The notes under the pieces are model-generated. The model saw nothing but the letters and a program-made list of their open reading frames with translations, did not search any database and was not told where the DNA came from. From the NCBI GenBank assembly GCA_963617965.1, contig CAVEQO010000003.1:1-64000 (forward strand): DNA of 64,000 bases, written 5' to 3'. Numbering within the stretch: the stretch's first letter is position 1; every line of letters starts with the position of its first letter. This stretch comes from UBA6382 sp963617965. GTDB taxonomy: Bacteria; Bacteroidota; Bacteroidia; Bacteroidales; Bacteroidaceae. Below are positions 8,092 to 16,681 of this stretch, piece after piece. A program made the position numbers and the translations under genes.

Positions 8092-8976
8092 TTACTGGCT
8101 GTCCTGTCCTGCCATCCGTGCGAGGCACTCTTTCAGAGACTCCTCCCAGTGCGGAATGCTTATGTTGTAGGTCTGTTTTATCTTGGCTTTGTCGAGTACC
8201 GAGAACGCCGGCCGCCGCGCAGGCGTGGGATAGTCTTCGGTGCGTATGGGGTCTATCCGGCAGGAGCTTATGCCTGCGGCACTGTGTATGGCTTTGGCGA
8301 AATCGTACCATGAGGTTACGCCCTCGTTGCTGAAATGGAATGTGCCGTAGACTTTTTTGTCTGAGGAGGCTATTGCGGCAATGGCCCTTGCGAGGTCGCG
8401 GGCGTAGGTCGGCGTGCCAATCTGGTCAAACACCACGTGGAGCTGTTCTTTTTCCCTGCCCAGCCGCAGCATGGTCTTCACGAAGTTGTTGCCGTAGGGT
8501 GAATACAGCCATGCTGTCCGTATGATGACACTCCTGCCGCAGGCTTGCGTCACCCGGTGCTCTCCCTCGAGCTTGGTGCTGCCATAGACAGACTGCGGTC
8601 CGGTGGGACAGTCTTCGGTGTAAGGTTTCCACCGTTCGCCGCTGAACACATAGTCGGTGGAGATGTGTATCATTTCCCCGCCCCTTTCGCTGATGGCGCG
8701 GGCAAGCATTCCGGGAGCTTCAGCGTTGAGCATCCGGGCCTTGCCGATATCGCTTTCCGCCTTGTCTACGGCAGTGAATGCCGCGCAGTTCACCACAAGT
8801 CCTATGCCGTTGGCATCGATGGCGGTGCGGATATCCTTTTCATCGGTAATGTCAAGCTCGCCGACGTCAGTGAACACGAAATCAAGTTGTCGCCATTCGC
8901 CGGCGATGGAACGCAGTTCGTTTCCAAGTTGACCGTTGGCTCCGGTCACGAGAATTTTTTTTGCGTGCTGTTGCAT
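8092..8976 (-). CDS. rfbD: dTDP-4-dehydrorhamnose reductase
   Basis: The last step of dTDP-L-rhamnose synthesis. The 294-residue short-chain reductase shows the Rossmann motif VTGANGQLGNELR at residues ~10-22, the HISTDYVFSGE segment, and the catalytic YGSTKLEGE (YxxxK). Substrate-domain motifs such as RTAWLYSPYGNNFV follow. The rest of the rhamnose pathway (rfbA, rfbB, rfbC) is not nearby, so it must be encoded elsewhere. It lies 3 bases after the DUF4924 gene and 19 before prfC. Confidence 0.93.
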   Translation of the reverse strand: MQQHAKKILVTGANGQLGNELRSIAGEWRQLDFVFTDVGELDITDEKDIRTAIDANGIGLVVNCAAFTAVDKAESDIGKARMLNAEAPGMLARAISERGGEMIHISTDYVFSGERWKPYTEDCPTGPQSVYGSTKLEGEHRVTQACGRSVIIRTAWLYSPYGNNFVKTMLRLGREKEQLHVVFDQIGTPTYARDLARAIAAIASSDKKVYGTFHFSNEGVTSWYDFAKAIHSAAGISSCRIDPIRTEDYPTPARRPAFSVLDKAKIKQTYNISIPHWEESLKECLARMAGQDSQ

Positions 8977-8979
8977 TGT

Positions 8980-9528
8980 TTACAGTTCCAGAGGCTCTTT
9001 GAGGTTCTTGTGGTAGTATTCGCCCAGCATCCCGACAAAGGCGGAAATCGTCTGCAATGCCTGCTGTGTGTCATGGCTCACGGGGCTGTTCTTCATCTTG
9101 AGCAGCGTCACTCCGTAGATGAGTTCAAAGCAGCTTTCTATCTCGTTTGTCTTGTCGGCGTGCGGCTGGCGTGAGCGCAGCTCGACCACAAGCGGCAGTG
9201 CATGATTGTAGGCCATGTGGTAATACTGGAAGTTGTGTGAGGCCATGAGGTCGCGGTGCAGTTCCGCGAGGTTAGCTATGACGTTTTTGCAAATCTGCAG
9301 ATGACCCCTCTTCGTAACCCCCTCGCTGCGCATCATGTCGGCAATGTCCCGATACCATGCCAGGGCATCGGCTTTCTGGCTTCCGTTCCACTGCGTGAAG
9401 CGCGCGAGATAGTTTTTCTCCACGAGATCCGTGTCAAGGTCGAAAGCCCTCAGCATATCCTCAATCTGCCACATGTAGAGCAGGTACTGGACAATATTCT
9501 CGTTTCTTAGTTTCTGGGCAACAAGCAT
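8980..9528 (-). CDS. DUF4924 family protein
   Basis: A 182-residue soluble, largely helical protein of a family confined mostly to Bacteroidota, with no established function. It begins MLVAQKLRNENIVQYLLYMW, the usual start for the family; a longer frame reaches 9654, but the added 42 residues are proline-rich and unrelated. It is tightly packed against rfbD (3 bases), an arrangement I recall as common in Bacteroides relatives. No catalytic motif is apparent. Confidence 0.85.
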   Translation of the reverse strand: MLVAQKLRNENIVQYLLYMWQIEDMLRAFDLDTDLVEKNYLARFTQWNGSQKADALAWYRDIADMMRSEGVTKRGHLQICKNVIANLAELHRDLMASHNFQYYHMAYNHALPLVVELRSRQPHADKTNEIESCFELIYGVTLLKMKNSPVSHDTQQALQTISAFVGMLGEYYHKNLKEPLEL

Positions 9529-9583
9529 GGTGTTCGTTTGGTGGTGCGCAGGGGTGGGGCAGTACGGCAAAGCCGCATGTGCC

Positions 9584-10237
9584 CTAATACCAGTGCAGTC
9601 CGGTAATGGTAAACACAAAGCCCGCAACGGCTGCGGAGATGACAAGGATGCCAATGCCCTTGTTCATGGTTCTGATATACTTGTCGCTGAAGGAGTTGCG
9701 GATTTTGTTGATCACGAAAGAAAGCCCCAGCCACCAGAGCATGGCCCCGAAAATGATGGACAGGTAGCCAATGGCCATGTTGACAGGATAGTCGGGCGTT
9801 ATGAAGTCGAAACGTGCGAACAGCACCAGAAAAAGCAGTATTATGAGGGGGTTGGAGAAAGTCAGCAGAAAGGCCGTGAAGAAATTCTTGAGGAGTCCGC
9901 GCTCTTTGGATACCGTGATGTTGTGCCTCTTGTGGTGAGAGAGGAACATATAGATTCCGAAGGCAAGGAGCATGGCACTGCCCAGCAGCTGCATTATGAG
10001 TTTGTTGTTCTCGTCCTTGACGAAATCGGTCACGAAGCTCATGCCGAGTCCCGAAATGAGGGCATAGATGATGTCGCTCAGCGTGGCGCCGATGCCTGTC
10101 AGTATCCCGTATTTGAAACCCTTGTTGAGAACGCGCTGAATGCACAGAACACCCACGGGACCGCACGGCGCAGAACATATCACACCGATGAACAGTCCTT
10201 TGAGAATTATGAGCAGTAATGCAATCATGTCTGTCAT
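9584..10237 (-). CDS. LysE-family amino acid exporter
   Basis: A 217-residue inner-membrane protein with about six hydrophobic segments. The N-terminal segment ending GVICSAPCGPVGVLCIQRVL followed by GFKYGILTGIGATLSDIIYA is the LysE/RhtB signature. Substrate cannot be told; family members export lysine, threonine, homoserine and others. The ATG at 10237 (MTDMIALL) was chosen; a longer frame to 10414 adds non-membrane sequence across the ten-T run at 10257-10266. It is the first gene of the leftward run and diverges from dnaE. Confidence 0.85.
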   Translation of the reverse strand: MTDMIALLLIILKGLFIGVICSAPCGPVGVLCIQRVLNKGFKYGILTGIGATLSDIIYALISGLGMSFVTDFVKDENNKLIMQLLGSAMLLAFGIYMFLSHHKRHNITVSKERGLLKNFFTAFLLTFSNPLIILLFLVLFARFDFITPDYPVNMAIGYLSIIFGAMLWWLGLSFVINKIRNSFSDKYIRTMNKGIGILVISAAVAGFVFTITGLHWY

Positions 10238-10473
10238 AGCGAAATGCAAAATTGCCTTTTTTTTTTGAATAACGGCAGAGTAAAGAGCCAAAAGTGAGGA
10301 AATGCCGCGTTGGCTTGGACAAACGGTTGCCGGAAGACGTGCGTTTGTGACAAAATGCAAAACAGTGTGCAGTTTTCCTGCGGGTTTTCCGCATGAGTGC
10401 AGCCGTGCTTCCACGGCCGGAGGCAGCCCCGTCTTGTGTGCGGAAAAAGTTCGTCTTTTAGTTACCGAAAAAT
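10238..10473. other. Intergenic region between lysE-type gene and the dnaE promoter
   Basis: This 236-base stretch holds a ten-T tract (10257-10266) and must contain the leftward promoter for the LysE-led operon, but no good TTTG/TAnnTTTG pair reads leftwards here. The closest -7 on the minus strand is CAATTTTG (10247-10254), with one mismatch and no correctly spaced -33. No conserved small gene or RNA was recognised. Confidence 0.5.
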
Positions 10474-10504
10474 TTTGAATGTCGTGTGAATTGTCTTAAC
10501 TTTG
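10474..10504 (+). promoter_or_regulatory. Promoter of dnaE (TTTG-N19-TAACTTTG)
   Basis: TTTG at 10474-10477 is followed after 19 bases by TAACTTTG at 10497-10504, an exact match to the Bacteroidota housekeeping promoter. Transcription should begin near 10511, giving a leader of about 85 bases. The leader contains two GC-rich hairpins: 10515-10519 with 10524-10528, and 10535-10540 with 10555-10560 (extended inside by 10542-10544 with 10550-10552). Confidence 0.85.
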
Positions 10505-10594
10505 CCCAAAGGAGCGGGGTCTGCCCCGTGTTGTCCGGGGGTGTCATTCACAGTCCCCGGCTGTTGTTTTCATTGATAATTAAGGAGAAAGCAG

Positions 10595-13500
10595 ATGGAA
10601 GACTTCGTACACCTTCATGTCCATACGTATTACTCAATCCTTGACGGAATGTCGCCTGTCCGCAAGATAGTGGACAAAGCCATCGGTGACGGAATGCGCG
10701 GAGTCGCCATCACTGATCACGGCAACATGTTCGGGGTCAAGGAACTGTTTGACTACTGCAAGAAAGTCAACGGCAACCGCAAGGAAGAGGGTTTGCCCCC
10801 TTTCAAGCCAGTGTTCGGGTGTGAGATGTATGTGGCGCGGCGCAGCAAGAAGGACATGGACCACACCAGAGGCGACCGCGGTGGATACCATCTGGTGGTG
10901 CTGGCCAAAAACGAGCGGGGCTACCGCAATCTCGTCAAGCTCGTTTCGCGCGCATGGGTTGACGGATTCTACGGCCGTCCCCGTACTGACCGTGAGGACT
11001 TGGAAAAATACCACGAGGGGCTTATTGTCTGCTCCGCCTGCATAGCCGGCAATGTGCCGAGGAAGATACTGGACGGCGACATTGCCGGTGCGCGCGAAGC
11101 TGTCGAATGGCACAAGTCGCTGTGGGGCGAGGACTATTATCTTGAGCTGCAGCGTCACGAAGTGAAAAACCCTTCGCAGAGGGCAAACCGCGAGACCTTT
11201 CCGATGCAGCAGAAAGCCAATGCCGTCATAATGGAACTTGCGAGGGAATACGGCATCAAGCTGGTGTGTACCAATGACTGCCATTTTGTTGACGAAGACG
11301 ATGCCGAAGCCCATGACCACCTGCTATGCCTGTCTACGGGAAAAGACCTTGACGACCCCGACCGTATGCTCTACAGCAAGCAGGAGTGGTTCAAGACGCG
11401 GGCGGAGATGAACGAGGTGTTCAGCGATGTGCCGGAAGCTCTGGCCAACACCTGCGAGATTCTGGACAAAATCGAGACCTACGACATCAACTCCGACCCA
11501 ATCATGCCTTTCTTCCCCATTCCGGAGGACTTCGGCAACGAGGAGGAATGGCGCCGCAAATTCTCCGAGGAAGACCTGTTGCGCGAGTTCACGACGGACG
11601 AAAACGGGCAGAACCCGTTGCCGACCGCCGAGGCAGAGGAGAAAATCAGGAAACTCGGCGGCTATGACAAGCTGTACCGTATCAAGCTGGAGGCAGACTA
11701 CCTGCGCAAGCTGGCCTATGACGGAGCAGCGCGGCTCTACGGCGATCCCCTCAGCCCTGAGGTGGACGACCGCATCCGTTTCGAACTGCACGTGATGAAG
11801 ACCATGGGCTTTCCCGGCTACTTCCTCATAGTACAGGATTTCATCAACTCCGCGCGCAAGGAACTCGGTGTGTGGGTGGGGCCCGGGCGAGGCTCTGCTG
11901 CAGGCAGCGTGGTGGCCTACTGTCTGGGCATTACCAGAATAGACCCCCTCAAGTACGACCTCCTTTTCGAGCGTTTCCTCAACCCCGACCGAGTGTCCTT
12001 GCCCGATATAGACACCGACTTTGACGATGACGGGCGCGGCAAGGTCCTTCGCTGGGTGATGGACAAATACGGGCACGAGAACTGTGCCCATATCATCACG
12101 TATGCCACCATGGCCACCAAGAACTCCATCAAGGACGTGGCAAGGGTGGAGAAGCTTCCGCTCGACAAGGCCAATGCCCTCTGCAAGGCCATACCCGACC
12201 GTCTGAGTGTCAACGGCAAGAATGTCAAGATGAACCTTGACAATGCCATAAAGTTCGTCAAGGAACTTCAGGAAGCAGAGCGTAGCGATGACCCGCGTAT
12301 GACCGACACCATAAAATATGCGCGCAAGCTCGAGGGCACGGTGCGCGGGACAGGCATACACGCCTGCGGGTTCATCATCTGCCGAGACCCGATATCCGAC
12401 CACGTGCCGGTATCCACGGCCGAAGACCCCGACTTTCCCGGAGAGAAGACAGCAGTGACGCAGTACGACGGTCACGTGATAGAGTCCACCGGCCTGATAA
12501 AGATGGACTTCCTCGGGCTTAAGACCCTGTCGGAGCAGAAAGAAGCCGTCAAGATAATCAAGCGCACGCGGGGCATAGACATAGACCTTGACAACATACC
12601 AATTGACGACCCCGCTACTTACAGACTTTATCAGGAGGGACGCACAGTGGGTACGTTCCAATTCGAGTCGCCGGGAATGAGAGCCCACCTGCGCAAGCTT
12701 CACCCTACGGTGTTTGAAGACCTCATCGCTATGAACGCCCTGTACCGTCCGGGACCGATGGACTATATTCCGTCGTTCATTGCGCGCAAGAACGGGAGCG
12801 AGGAAATAACCTACGACATCCCGGTGATGGAGAAATACCTCAAGGAGACCTACGGCATCACAGTATATCAGGAACAGGTGATGCTTCTGAGCCGACTGCT
12901 GGCCGATTTCACGCGCGGCGAGAGCGACAAGCTGCGCAAAGCCATGGGCAAGAAGCAGAAGAACATCGTTGACGAGATGAAGCCCAAGTTCATCGAGGGC
13001 GGGAAAAAGAACGGCTATAATCCAGCCGTGCTCGAAAAGATATGGGGCGATTGGGAGAAATTCGCGTCCTACGCATTCAACAAGTCGCATGCTGCCTGCT
13101 ACTCGTGGGTGGCGTACCAGACGGCATATCTCAAGGCCAACTATCCTGCCGAGTTCATGGCGGCCATCATGACACGCCGCAAGGACGACATCAAGGAAAT
13201 CACCAAACTCATGGACGAGTGCCGCACGATGAACATCACCACGCTGGGGCCTGACGTCAACGAGAGTTTTGCGGAATTCGGCGTGAACAGGAAAGGCGAG
13301 ATACGCTTCGGTCTTGCCGCGGTGAAGGGCATGGGCAAGGGACCCGCCAGTGCCATAATAGAGGAGCGCGAGAAAAACGGCCCCTACAGGGACATCTATG
13401 ATTTTGCCGAGCGCATCAACTATTCGTGTGTCAATCGCCGCTGCTTTGAATCGCTGGTGTACAGCGGTGCATTTGACAGTTTTGGCCTGCACCGGGAACA

Positions 13501-14323
13501 GTATGCCGCCGCTGACTCCAGAGGCGACGTGTTCCTTGATATGCTGATGAAATACGGCAACACGGTGCAGAACGACAAGATGAACGTAATGGGCTCGCTT
13601 TTCGGTGATGACGAGGCGGCCTCGATAAGCAAGCCCGAGCCTGCTCCCTACCATGGCACGGAGACCAATCTTGAACTGCTCAACAGGGAAAAAAGCCTTA
13701 TAGGCATCTATCTCTCCGCCCACCCGCTTGACGACTACAAGGTGGTTCTCAAGCGGTGTGTCTCGGCCAGATGTCAGGAAATGACCACCGATAACATTCC
13801 CACCCTGTTCAAGCGCGGCAACCAGTGGACGTTCGGCGGCATAGTCACGAATGTGGTGGAGCGTTACACCAAGCGCAACACACTTTTCGGCAAAGTGAAG
13901 ATCGAGGATTTCGACGGCGAGGGCGAGCTGCTCGTCTTTGACCAGTGGAGTGATTTCAGAAACAAGTTTGTGGTGGGCTGTGCCGTTTATGTCAAGGTGA
14001 ACCTCGAAACACCACGGTGGAATCCCTCGCTCGTGAAGATGCGCATAGAATCCGTAAGCTATCTGGCCGATGCGGCGGACAGCCTGCTGAAGAGGATACG
14101 GATAAAGGTTTCTGCCGATGTGTTCTGCCCGGTATTCAACAAACTGCTTGCCGACCAGGTCAACAGCAGCCCCGGCAATACCGCTGTCATACTTGCGGTG
14201 ACAGAAACAAAGACGAGGACTCCTGTGGAACTGCAACTCAAAAATGGCGTGCGGCTCACCATGGACTTCATTGAGGGGCTGGAAAGCTATGCGGGAGTCT
14301 CGGTGTCCATAGAGAACCAGTGA
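10595..14323 (+). CDS. dnaE: DNA polymerase III subunit alpha
   Basis: The replicative polymerase subunit, 1242 residues, full length. The N-terminal PHP domain starts at once (FVHLHVHTYYSILDGMSP). The polymerase core shows GRGSAAGSVVAYCLGIT near residue 431 and the catalytic aspartates in PDIDTDFDDDGRGK near 469. Finger and helix-hairpin-helix parts follow, and an OB-fold (FGGIVTNVVERYTKRNTLFG) lies near residue 1085. No intein or frameshift is seen. The ATG at 10595 is preceded by AAGGAG (10582-10587), a Shine-Dalgarno-like site not often seen in this phylum. Confidence 0.97.
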   Translation: MEDFVHLHVHTYYSILDGMSPVRKIVDKAIGDGMRGVAITDHGNMFGVKELFDYCKKVNGNRKEEGLPPFKPVFGCEMYVARRSKKDMDHTRGDRGGYHLVVLAKNERGYRNLVKLVSRAWVDGFYGRPRTDREDLEKYHEGLIVCSACIAGNVPRKILDGDIAGAREAVEWHKSLWGEDYYLELQRHEVKNPSQRANRETFPMQQKANAVIMELAREYGIKLVCTNDCHFVDEDDAEAHDHLLCLSTGKDLDDPDRMLYSKQEWFKTRAEMNEVFSDVPEALANTCEILDKIETYDINSDPIMPFFPIPEDFGNEEEWRRKFSEEDLLREFTTDENGQNPLPTAEAEEKIRKLGGYDKLYRIKLEADYLRKLAYDGAARLYGDPLSPEVDDRIRFELHVMKTMGFPGYFLIVQDFINSARKELGVWVGPGRGSAAGSVVAYCLGITRIDPLKYDLLFERFLNPDRVSLPDIDTDFDDDGRGKVLRWVMDKYGHENCAHIITYATMATKNSIKDVARVEKLPLDKANALCKAIPDRLSVNGKNVKMNLDNAIKFVKELQEAERSDDPRMTDTIKYARKLEGTVRGTGIHACGFIICRDPISDHVPVSTAEDPDFPGEKTAVTQYDGHVIESTGLIKMDFLGLKTLSEQKEAVKIIKRTRGIDIDLDNIPIDDPATYRLYQEGRTVGTFQFESPGMRAHLRKLHPTVFEDLIAMNALYRPGPMDYIPSFIARKNGSEEITYDIPVMEKYLKETYGITVYQEQVMLLSRLLADFTRGESDKLRKAMGKKQKNIVDEMKPKFIEGGKKNGYNPAVLEKIWGDWEKFASYAFNKSHAACYSWVAYQTAYLKANYPAEFMAAIMTRRKDDIKEITKLMDECRTMNITTLGPDVNESFAEFGVNRKGEIRFGLAAVKGMGKGPASAIIEEREKNGPYRDIYDFAERINYSCVNRRCFESLVYSGAFDSFGLHREQYAAADSRGDVFLDMLMKYGNTVQNDKMNVMGSLFGDDEAASISKPEPAPYHGTETNLELLNREKSLIGIYLSAHPLDDYKVVLKRCVSARCQEMTTDNIPTLFKRGNQWTFGGIVTNVVERYTKRNTLFGKVKIEDFDGEGELLVFDQWSDFRNKFVVGCAVYVKVNLETPRWNPSLVKMRIESVSYLADAADSLLKRIRIKVSADVFCPVFNKLLADQVNSSPGNTAVILAVTETKTRTPVELQLKNGVRLTMDFIEGLESYAGVSVSIENQ

Positions 14324-14413
14324 TATGGCTTTGCCCTGCACGGCGTTTCGTCCTGTTCTTGTTGCAACCCTCTCCCGTTTTTGTTGAGTTTGGACAAGAA
14401 GTGGACGAAAAAC

Positions 14414-14444
14414 TTTGCCATGTCGGAAAAAAGCCGTTCCTTTG
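14414..14444 (+). promoter_or_regulatory. rplS: Promoter of rplS (TTTG-N19-TTCCTTTG)
   Basis: TTTG at 14414-14417 and TTCCTTTG at 14437-14444 are 19 bases apart. The -7 element has one mismatch to TAnnTTTG. Transcription from about 14451 would leave a leader of about 80 bases before the rplS ATG at 14532. The position, just after dnaE, allows independent expression of the ribosomal protein. Confidence 0.6.
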
Positions 14445-14531
14445 CACCTGTTTTCGCGCAATCGCTGGCAGGAAGAAGAGTTGCCTGTTATGTTGTGCGG
14501 AGTATGTGAAACATTCCAATATGATAGAATA

Positions 14532-14903
14532 ATGGAAGATTTGATTAAAGTGGCCGAAGAGGCGTTCAAGACAGGTGTTGAAGCTCCCAAGTTCAAGGCT
14601 GGCGACACGGTCACGGTTGCTTACAAGATTGTGGAAGGAAACAAGGAGAGAGTCCAGCTCTTCCGCGGTGTGGTGATTAAAATATGCGGCCACGGCGGTC
14701 TGAAGCGTTTCACAGTGCGCAAGATGAGCGGCACGGTCGGCGTAGAGCGTATTTTCCCCATCAACTCGCCGGCAATCGACAGCATCACCGTCAATAAGGT
14801 GGGCAAGGTGCGTCGCGCGAAACTCTATTACCTCCGCAAACTGACCGGCAAGAAAGCGCGTATCAAGGAGAAGAGAATTTCTGCGACCAAGAACGAGGAT
14901 TGA
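14532..14903 (+). CDS. rplS: 50S ribosomal protein L19
   Basis: A 123-residue large-subunit protein at the 30S/50S interface. The family signature is clear: APKFKAGDTVTVAYKI, RVQLFRGVVIKICGHG, FTVRKMSGTVGVERIFPINS, then the basic C-terminus RRAKLYYLRKLTGKKARIKE. The start at 14532 (MEDLIKVAEE) was chosen because the frame open upstream to 14415 encodes cysteine-rich, unrelated sequence and overlaps the promoter. The trmD and rimM genes that often accompany rplS elsewhere are absent. Confidence 0.97.
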   Translation: MEDLIKVAEEAFKTGVEAPKFKAGDTVTVAYKIVEGNKERVQLFRGVVIKICGHGGLKRFTVRKMSGTVGVERIFPINSPAIDSITVNKVGKVRRAKLYYLRKLTGKKARIKEKRISATKNED

Positions 14904-14951
14904 AATTTCCGGTTTGTCGGCTGTGGCTTGACAACAAGACCGCAGCACGGG

Positions 14952-14997
14952 AAAACAGGATCTTTGGGTGTGCAAATACACCAAAAGATCCTGTTTT
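14952..14997 (+). terminator. Terminator after rplS
   Basis: Bases 14952-14971 pair with 14978-14997 over 20 base pairs (one G-T) with a six-base loop (GCAAAT), and the right arm runs into a T tract. It ends the rplS transcript before the next operon. Confidence 0.88.
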
Positions 14998-15042
14998 TGA
15001 TTATATTCGGCCGGGTGAATGCCGAGATTGTGTTTTTTTGCA

Positions 15043-15050
15043 TATCTTTG
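15043..15050 (+). promoter_or_regulatory. -7 element (TATCTTTG) for the VTC-domain operon
   Basis: TATCTTTG is an exact TAnnTTTG match between the rplS terminator and the VTC-domain gene. No TTTG lies at 19-21 bases upstream, so the -33 half is poor. Transcription near 15057 would give a leader of about 110 bases to the ATG at 15166. Confidence 0.5.
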
Positions 15051-15165
15051 CGTCCGGAGATTCCCCACAGCGGCAGTCCGCTGCCGGGCGATGACATCAT
15101 GAACCACAGAAAACACTGTCGCTATTTGCTCCACTGACGCCAAAATAAAATCCCTTCTGCAGGAG

Positions 15166-15930
15166 ATGCCGCCCATTTCGCTTGACGAGATGTCGGGTAT
15201 CAGGCTGATGAAACGCACCGATACTAAATTTCTTGCCAACAAGACCCAGCTCCTGCAGGTGCTGGCTCTTGCGAAGGATGATTATTACGTGCAGGAGGTA
15301 CAGCAGATGAGGATAGCCCACTACCGTACCATCTACTGGGACTCCAGCGACTATGCCTTCTTCCGTATGCATGAACAGGGACGCCGCCCACGCACCAAGG
15401 TGAGGGTGCGCACCTATGAAGACTCCGGCGGACTGACGTTTCTTGAGGTCAAGAAAAAGGACAACCACGGCAAGACGCGGAAAAAGCGCATAGAGGTCGT
15501 GTCGCAGCAGGAAGTGTTCGGCAGCGGCGGAGAAGAGTTCGTGTCAAGACAGACGCAGAGCAGTCTCAGCCTGTTCCATCCCTGTCTGCAGAACTACTTC
15601 AAGCGCATAACCCTTGTCAACAGGGGCAAGACAGAGAGGCTCACGATAGACTTTGACGTGGAATACAATAATTTCGACACAGGGCAGAAAGCCACGTCTG
15701 ACCAGCTGGTGATAATAGAGCTGAAGCGCGACGGCAGGGTCTTTTCGCCAATCAAGGACATCCTGCTCAGACTCAGGATCAAACCGCACGGATACAGCAA
15801 GTACGTCATAGGCTCGTGCATGACAAATCCGGGACTGAAAGCCAATATGCTGAAGCCCAAAATGAGGGAGTTGGCAAAAATCAACATGAAACGCCCGGTG
15901 GCCTGTGCCGGGACGGAAATCAAGGACTAA
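15166..15930 (+). CDS. Polyphosphate polymerase (VTC) domain protein
   Basis: A 254-residue single-domain protein of the VTC tunnel fold, the family of the yeast vacuolar polyphosphate polymerase Vtc4. Basic and acidic residues expected inside the tunnel are present: RLMKRTDTKF near residue 15, RTKVRVRTY near 77, FLEVKKK and KTRKKRIEV near 90-110, and VIIELKRDG near 185. In yeast this fold makes polyphosphate from ATP; bacterial members are little studied. The frame stays open upstream to a TGA at 15100, without another ATG in frame after it, so ATG 15166 is used. It is followed after 13 bases by the DUF4956 gene, a recurrent pairing. Confidence 0.82.
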   Translation: MPPISLDEMSGIRLMKRTDTKFLANKTQLLQVLALAKDDYYVQEVQQMRIAHYRTIYWDSSDYAFFRMHEQGRRPRTKVRVRTYEDSGGLTFLEVKKKDNHGKTRKKRIEVVSQQEVFGSGGEEFVSRQTQSSLSLFHPCLQNYFKRITLVNRGKTERLTIDFDVEYNNFDTGQKATSDQLVIIELKRDGRVFSPIKDILLRLRIKPHGYSKYVIGSCMTNPGLKANMLKPKMRELAKINMKRPVACAGTEIKD

Positions 15931-15943
15931 AAAACAAACATAT

Positions 15944-16630
15944 ATGTTAGACATGATCAACACAATGCAGCTTGCAACAAGTTTTTTGCTGAACATAGAA
16001 TGGATTGACGCTCCGGCTCTTGCCGAGATGCTGTGCCGCTTCACACTCAACATTGTCATGGTGTGGGTGGTTGTGCAGTTCTTCTACTATCCAAAGAGCA
16101 AACGCCGCGACTATTATTTCACGTTTCTTCTCATCGCCGTGAGCATTTTTATGCTCATCTACCTGATGGACGGTTCCAAAATGAAAATCGGAGCGGCATT
16201 GGGCCTGTTCGCCGTGTTTGGCATCATACGCTACCGCACAGAATCGGTGCCCATCCGCGAGATGACCTACCTGTTTTTCCTCGTGGCGCTGTCGGTGGTC
16301 AACGGTATGGCCCAAAAGCTTAGCATAGCCGAGCTTGCGGCGGCCAACGTCATATTTGTCGTGGCGGTGGCTATGGCAGAGAGCAATCTGCTCGCCAAGC
16401 ATGTGGCGTGCAAGTATGTGAAATATGACAACATTGATCTCATCAGACCGGAAAAGCGGGACGAGATGATCGCCGATCTGGAGAAGAGGTTGGGTGTCAA
16501 GGTCACCAACGTAGAGATTGGATCTGTGGATTTCCTTAAGGACAGTGCTCTCATAAAGGTGTTCTATGAAGGCGGTCCCGCAGGCAACGGGACAGACTCC
16601 GTCACCCGTCTGCCCAAGGAATATTCGTAG
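15944..16630 (+). CDS. DUF4956 membrane protein
   Basis: A 228-residue protein with about four membrane segments between residues ~25 and 150 (for example IVMVWVVVQFFYY and FLLIAVSIFMLIYLM). The conserved DUF4956 core GLFAVFGIIRYRTE is at about residues 87-100, and a soluble C-terminal domain of about 80 residues follows. DUF4956 proteins are found next to VTC-domain proteins in many bacteria, so it may be the membrane partner of the polymerase, as Vtc1-type subunits are in yeast; that role is inference. Start at ATG 15944; 15953 is an alternative. Confidence 0.83.
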   Translation: MLDMINTMQLATSFLLNIEWIDAPALAEMLCRFTLNIVMVWVVVQFFYYPKSKRRDYYFTFLLIAVSIFMLIYLMDGSKMKIGAALGLFAVFGIIRYRTESVPIREMTYLFFLVALSVVNGMAQKLSIAELAAANVIFVVAVAMAESNLLAKHVACKYVKYDNIDLIRPEKRDEMIADLEKRLGVKVTNVEIGSVDFLKDSALIKVFYEGGPAGNGTDSVTRLPKEYS

Positions 16631-16681
16631 AGGACACGAGATTGTCTTGTCTGGAGCCAAACATCCAAATATTTATCAGTT

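Noticed and set aside
10257..10266. Ten-T tract considered as a terminator or phase-variation tract
   Set aside because: No stem precedes it in either direction, and it lies outside the chosen start of the LysE-type gene, so no frame is switched. It could still tune a promoter.
11324..14614. A 1096-residue open frame on the minus strand opposite dnaE
   Set aside because: It lies antisense to a clear DNA polymerase III alpha gene, shows no recognisable domain, and reflects the codon bias of the real gene.
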